From NCBI GenBank assembly GCA_963693365.1, contig CAVNZM010000006.1, positions 3,224,001 to 3,288,000 on the forward strand: 64,000 bases of DNA, read 5' to 3'. Under the pieces are notes generated by a model that saw only the letters and a list, made by a program, of their open reading frames with translations, did no database searches and was not told where the DNA came from. The DNA is from Amoebidium appalachense. Lineage: Eukaryota > Ichthyosporea. The position numbers and the translations under genes are program-made. This document shows positions 62,377 through 64,000 of the stretch, piece after piece. How positions within the stretch are numbered: position 1 is the stretch's first letter; every line of letters starts with the position of its first letter.

Positions 62377-63860
62377 ACACACAGCCGAGGATGTTGCATG
62401 TCTGGAGGCAGTTCTTCTTTCCAAACTCACAGAGGAAAGGTGGCAGAGTCGCCATGGGGGTTTATTGGGGTGCCAGGCAATACTCCTCACTAAAGGTGAG
62501 AATTTAAGCATACACGTGAAAACCTATCATTGAAAGGGGTGTTTCTTGAGTGTCTTGTGAGTAGAGGAGGAAAAAGAAAAGGGAAAGGAAACGAAAGAAA
62601 AAGGAAAGCACGCGAGGAAGGGGGGGGAGGGGGGGGGGGGGGAGGTGGGGGTGGGGGGGGGGGGGAGGGGGGGAGAAGGGAAAAAAAGCCGTACGCAAAA
62701 AGCATTCTTTTTCTACACATAGCGTACCAAGGTGTCTGCTTGTTTTTCCAACCAAAATATCTGATCCACAAACTGGAGCCGGCCTGGTTTTAAGGTGAAA
62801 TGTAAGGTTGAAAATTTTGTGATACCCTCCCAATCTGGACCGTGTGGTGATACTTTTTTCCTTTTTTGTCTTTTTTTTGTATGTGCAGGGACGCAGGTGT
62901 CCATGTCGCAGAATTTCCAGGACCAACTACTTGCACGGTCACTGGTACTGCTGGATGACAGGGAGGCAAGGGTCAGGCTGGCTGCAGGTGTGTGGGTGTT
63001 GCTGCTAATGTATTGTTGTTATTATTGGTATTACGATTCTTATTAATGTTTTTATCATCACAAGTGAAAGCGCCTTTTTATTTTTATGTTTGTTTAGCTT
63101 AAATTCTATTTCTTAATTGTGTGTCTTTTTATTTTACTCAACGGGTTTGTAACCGATTTTGGTGTGGTGGTGATGCCAATTGCTGCTGCTGTTGCAAATA
63201 CTTGATTAAAATTTTCATTTCCTTTTTTTTAATATATAAATTTCTAAATAGTTTCTTATTGGAAGTGGGGTGGTTGTGGTGTAAAATGTGGTGCCTTGTG
63301 CTTTTATGTATGTTCTGAATGCATGAGTGCAGGTTGAATGCCTATATGTTCCAATGTGAGTAAGCGGGAAGGATGGCAAGATGTGTTGACTTAAATTGCC
63401 AGTACCTGGTCATTTTCAGCTAATATCACATGTTATCAAAAGGCTAGGTTACCGTTTTAATCATTCTATCATACACATGATGGGGATGTAATTTGACCCC
63501 GTCTTGTTACTTCAAGCATATTTACACAATGTTTTGCATGTCTACCTAGGCTCTTTCTTGTTACCCTGAATATTTGCATATTTTCTAGCTTTACCTGTTA
63601 GTAGTATACATGTTTTGTAAATCCGGTTCTGTCTCTATACATTATATACCTCCACGCTTTCTAACTTTAACCCCACGTAAGCACCAACTATTAAAGACAC
63701 AAGGGAGATCCAAGCACTAACCAATAAAGACACAGGGGAGATCCTAGGGACACTGTGCCGAGTGGGTGGGGGAGCTGCCTTATATGGAAGGTCGATCGAG
63801 GGCCACCTATTGGATCGCGTCAGGCACACACTCAAGAGAGATGCAAAGCTGCTGATCCAG
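61493..63860 (+). CDS. HEAT-repeat protein, N-terminal part (3' partial)
   Basis: First 152 codons of a larger protein; exons 61493-61613, 62385-62495, 62889-62987 and 63736-63860, all joined in phase, with the last donor GTTCGG leading into a poly-T-containing intron that leaves the window. The protein begins MAGTISNAAVVEAVSELESG with amphipathic helices. Later helices have HEAT/ARM character: ERWQSRHGGLLGCQAILL, SLVLLDDREARVRLAAGEIL and HLLDRVRHTLKRDAKLLI. The ATG follows the pyrimidine-rich acceptor-like TTTCTCTAG at 61470-61478, so a 5'UTR intron is possible. I do not recognise the family; HEAT scaffolds range from PIKK-type kinases and their chaperones to tubulin cofactors, and nothing here chooses among them. 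Confidence 0.7.
62253..62384. repeat. (CA)n and poly-C tracts forming the acceptor of exon 62385
   Basis: CA to about 62320, poly-C to 62362, then CA running into CACACAG. Confidence 0.9.
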
Positions 63861-63875
63861 GTTCGGCTGTGGATA

Positions 63876-63877
<2 letters not shown>

Positions 63878-63924
<47 letters not shown>
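63878..63924. repeat. Poly-T run of about 45 bases
   Basis: Just after the last in-window HEAT-gene donor at 63861, followed by a duplicated AGCCTTCCTTT. Confidence 0.95.
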
Positions 63925-63926
<2 letters not shown>

Positions 63927-64000
63927 CCTTCCTTTTTTAGCCTTCCTTTATCATTATTTATTATGATTATTGTTCCTGTATTTATTCTTATTTGTGAATG

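Noticed and set aside
61493-63860. Identification of the HEAT gene as ATM or another PIKK
   Set aside because: Only helical repeats are present in the window; no kinase, FAT or family-specific segment supports it.

Overview
This is a nuclear genomic window from a eukaryote with large, intron-rich genes. Seven protein-coding genes can be read from it. Their products point to an opisthokont, most likely a unicellular relative of animals (ichthyosporean- or corallochytrean-like): a septin, a lysosomal di-N-acetylchitobiase, a complex I NDUFB3-type subunit, a lengsin/FluG-type glutamine synthetase relative, a Sdd3/C05D11.1-type M16 peptidase and a p56/CCDC91-like coiled-coil protein. The taxon is an inference. 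No rRNA, tRNA, CRISPR or bacterial-style operon was seen. Most introns are dominated by (CA)n/(GT)n arrays, poly-G or poly-C runs tens of bases long, (GA)/(CT) tracts and minisatellites.

Layout: 260-18521 (+) M16 metallopeptidase, 24 exons, 5' end outside the window; 19537-24125 (+) glutamine synthetase family, 5 exons; 26532-35298 (-) CCDC91/p56-like coiled-coil protein, 9 exons; 36072-45640 (+) septin with a short EF-hand/EH-like N-terminal extension, 12 exons; 47711-56267 (+) di-N-acetylchitobiase, 9 exons; 59458-60370 (-) NDUFB3-like subunit, 2 exons; 61493-63860 (+) 5' part of a HEAT-repeat protein. Every model was built by joining exons by splice-site phase, and each keeps one open frame (totals: M16 2277 nt in window, GS 1383, CCDC91-like 1959, septin 1146, chitobiase 1287, NDUFB3-like 180, HEAT 456 nt in window). 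The genes do not form a pathway. Two pairs are divergent with a compact upstream region: CCDC91-like/septin and NDUFB3-like/HEAT.

Most notable points: (1) a family of short interspersed repeats with a conserved head, two tail types and an abutting poly-C run, present in more than a dozen full or partial copies, including one near-perfect palindrome, and sometimes preceded by a second repeat; (2) a candidate U12-type AT-AC intron in the M16 gene; (3) many 3' splice sites formed by a (CA)n array running directly into the AG; (4) two tandem duplications that copy an exon end together with its donor site; (5) microexons of 18 and 22 nt; (6) a septin with an N-terminal EF-hand/EH-like segment; (7) a cluster of short hairpin repeats between genes; (8) a MITE-like inverted-repeat element. 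The family assignments come from motif recognition and were not tested by a search.
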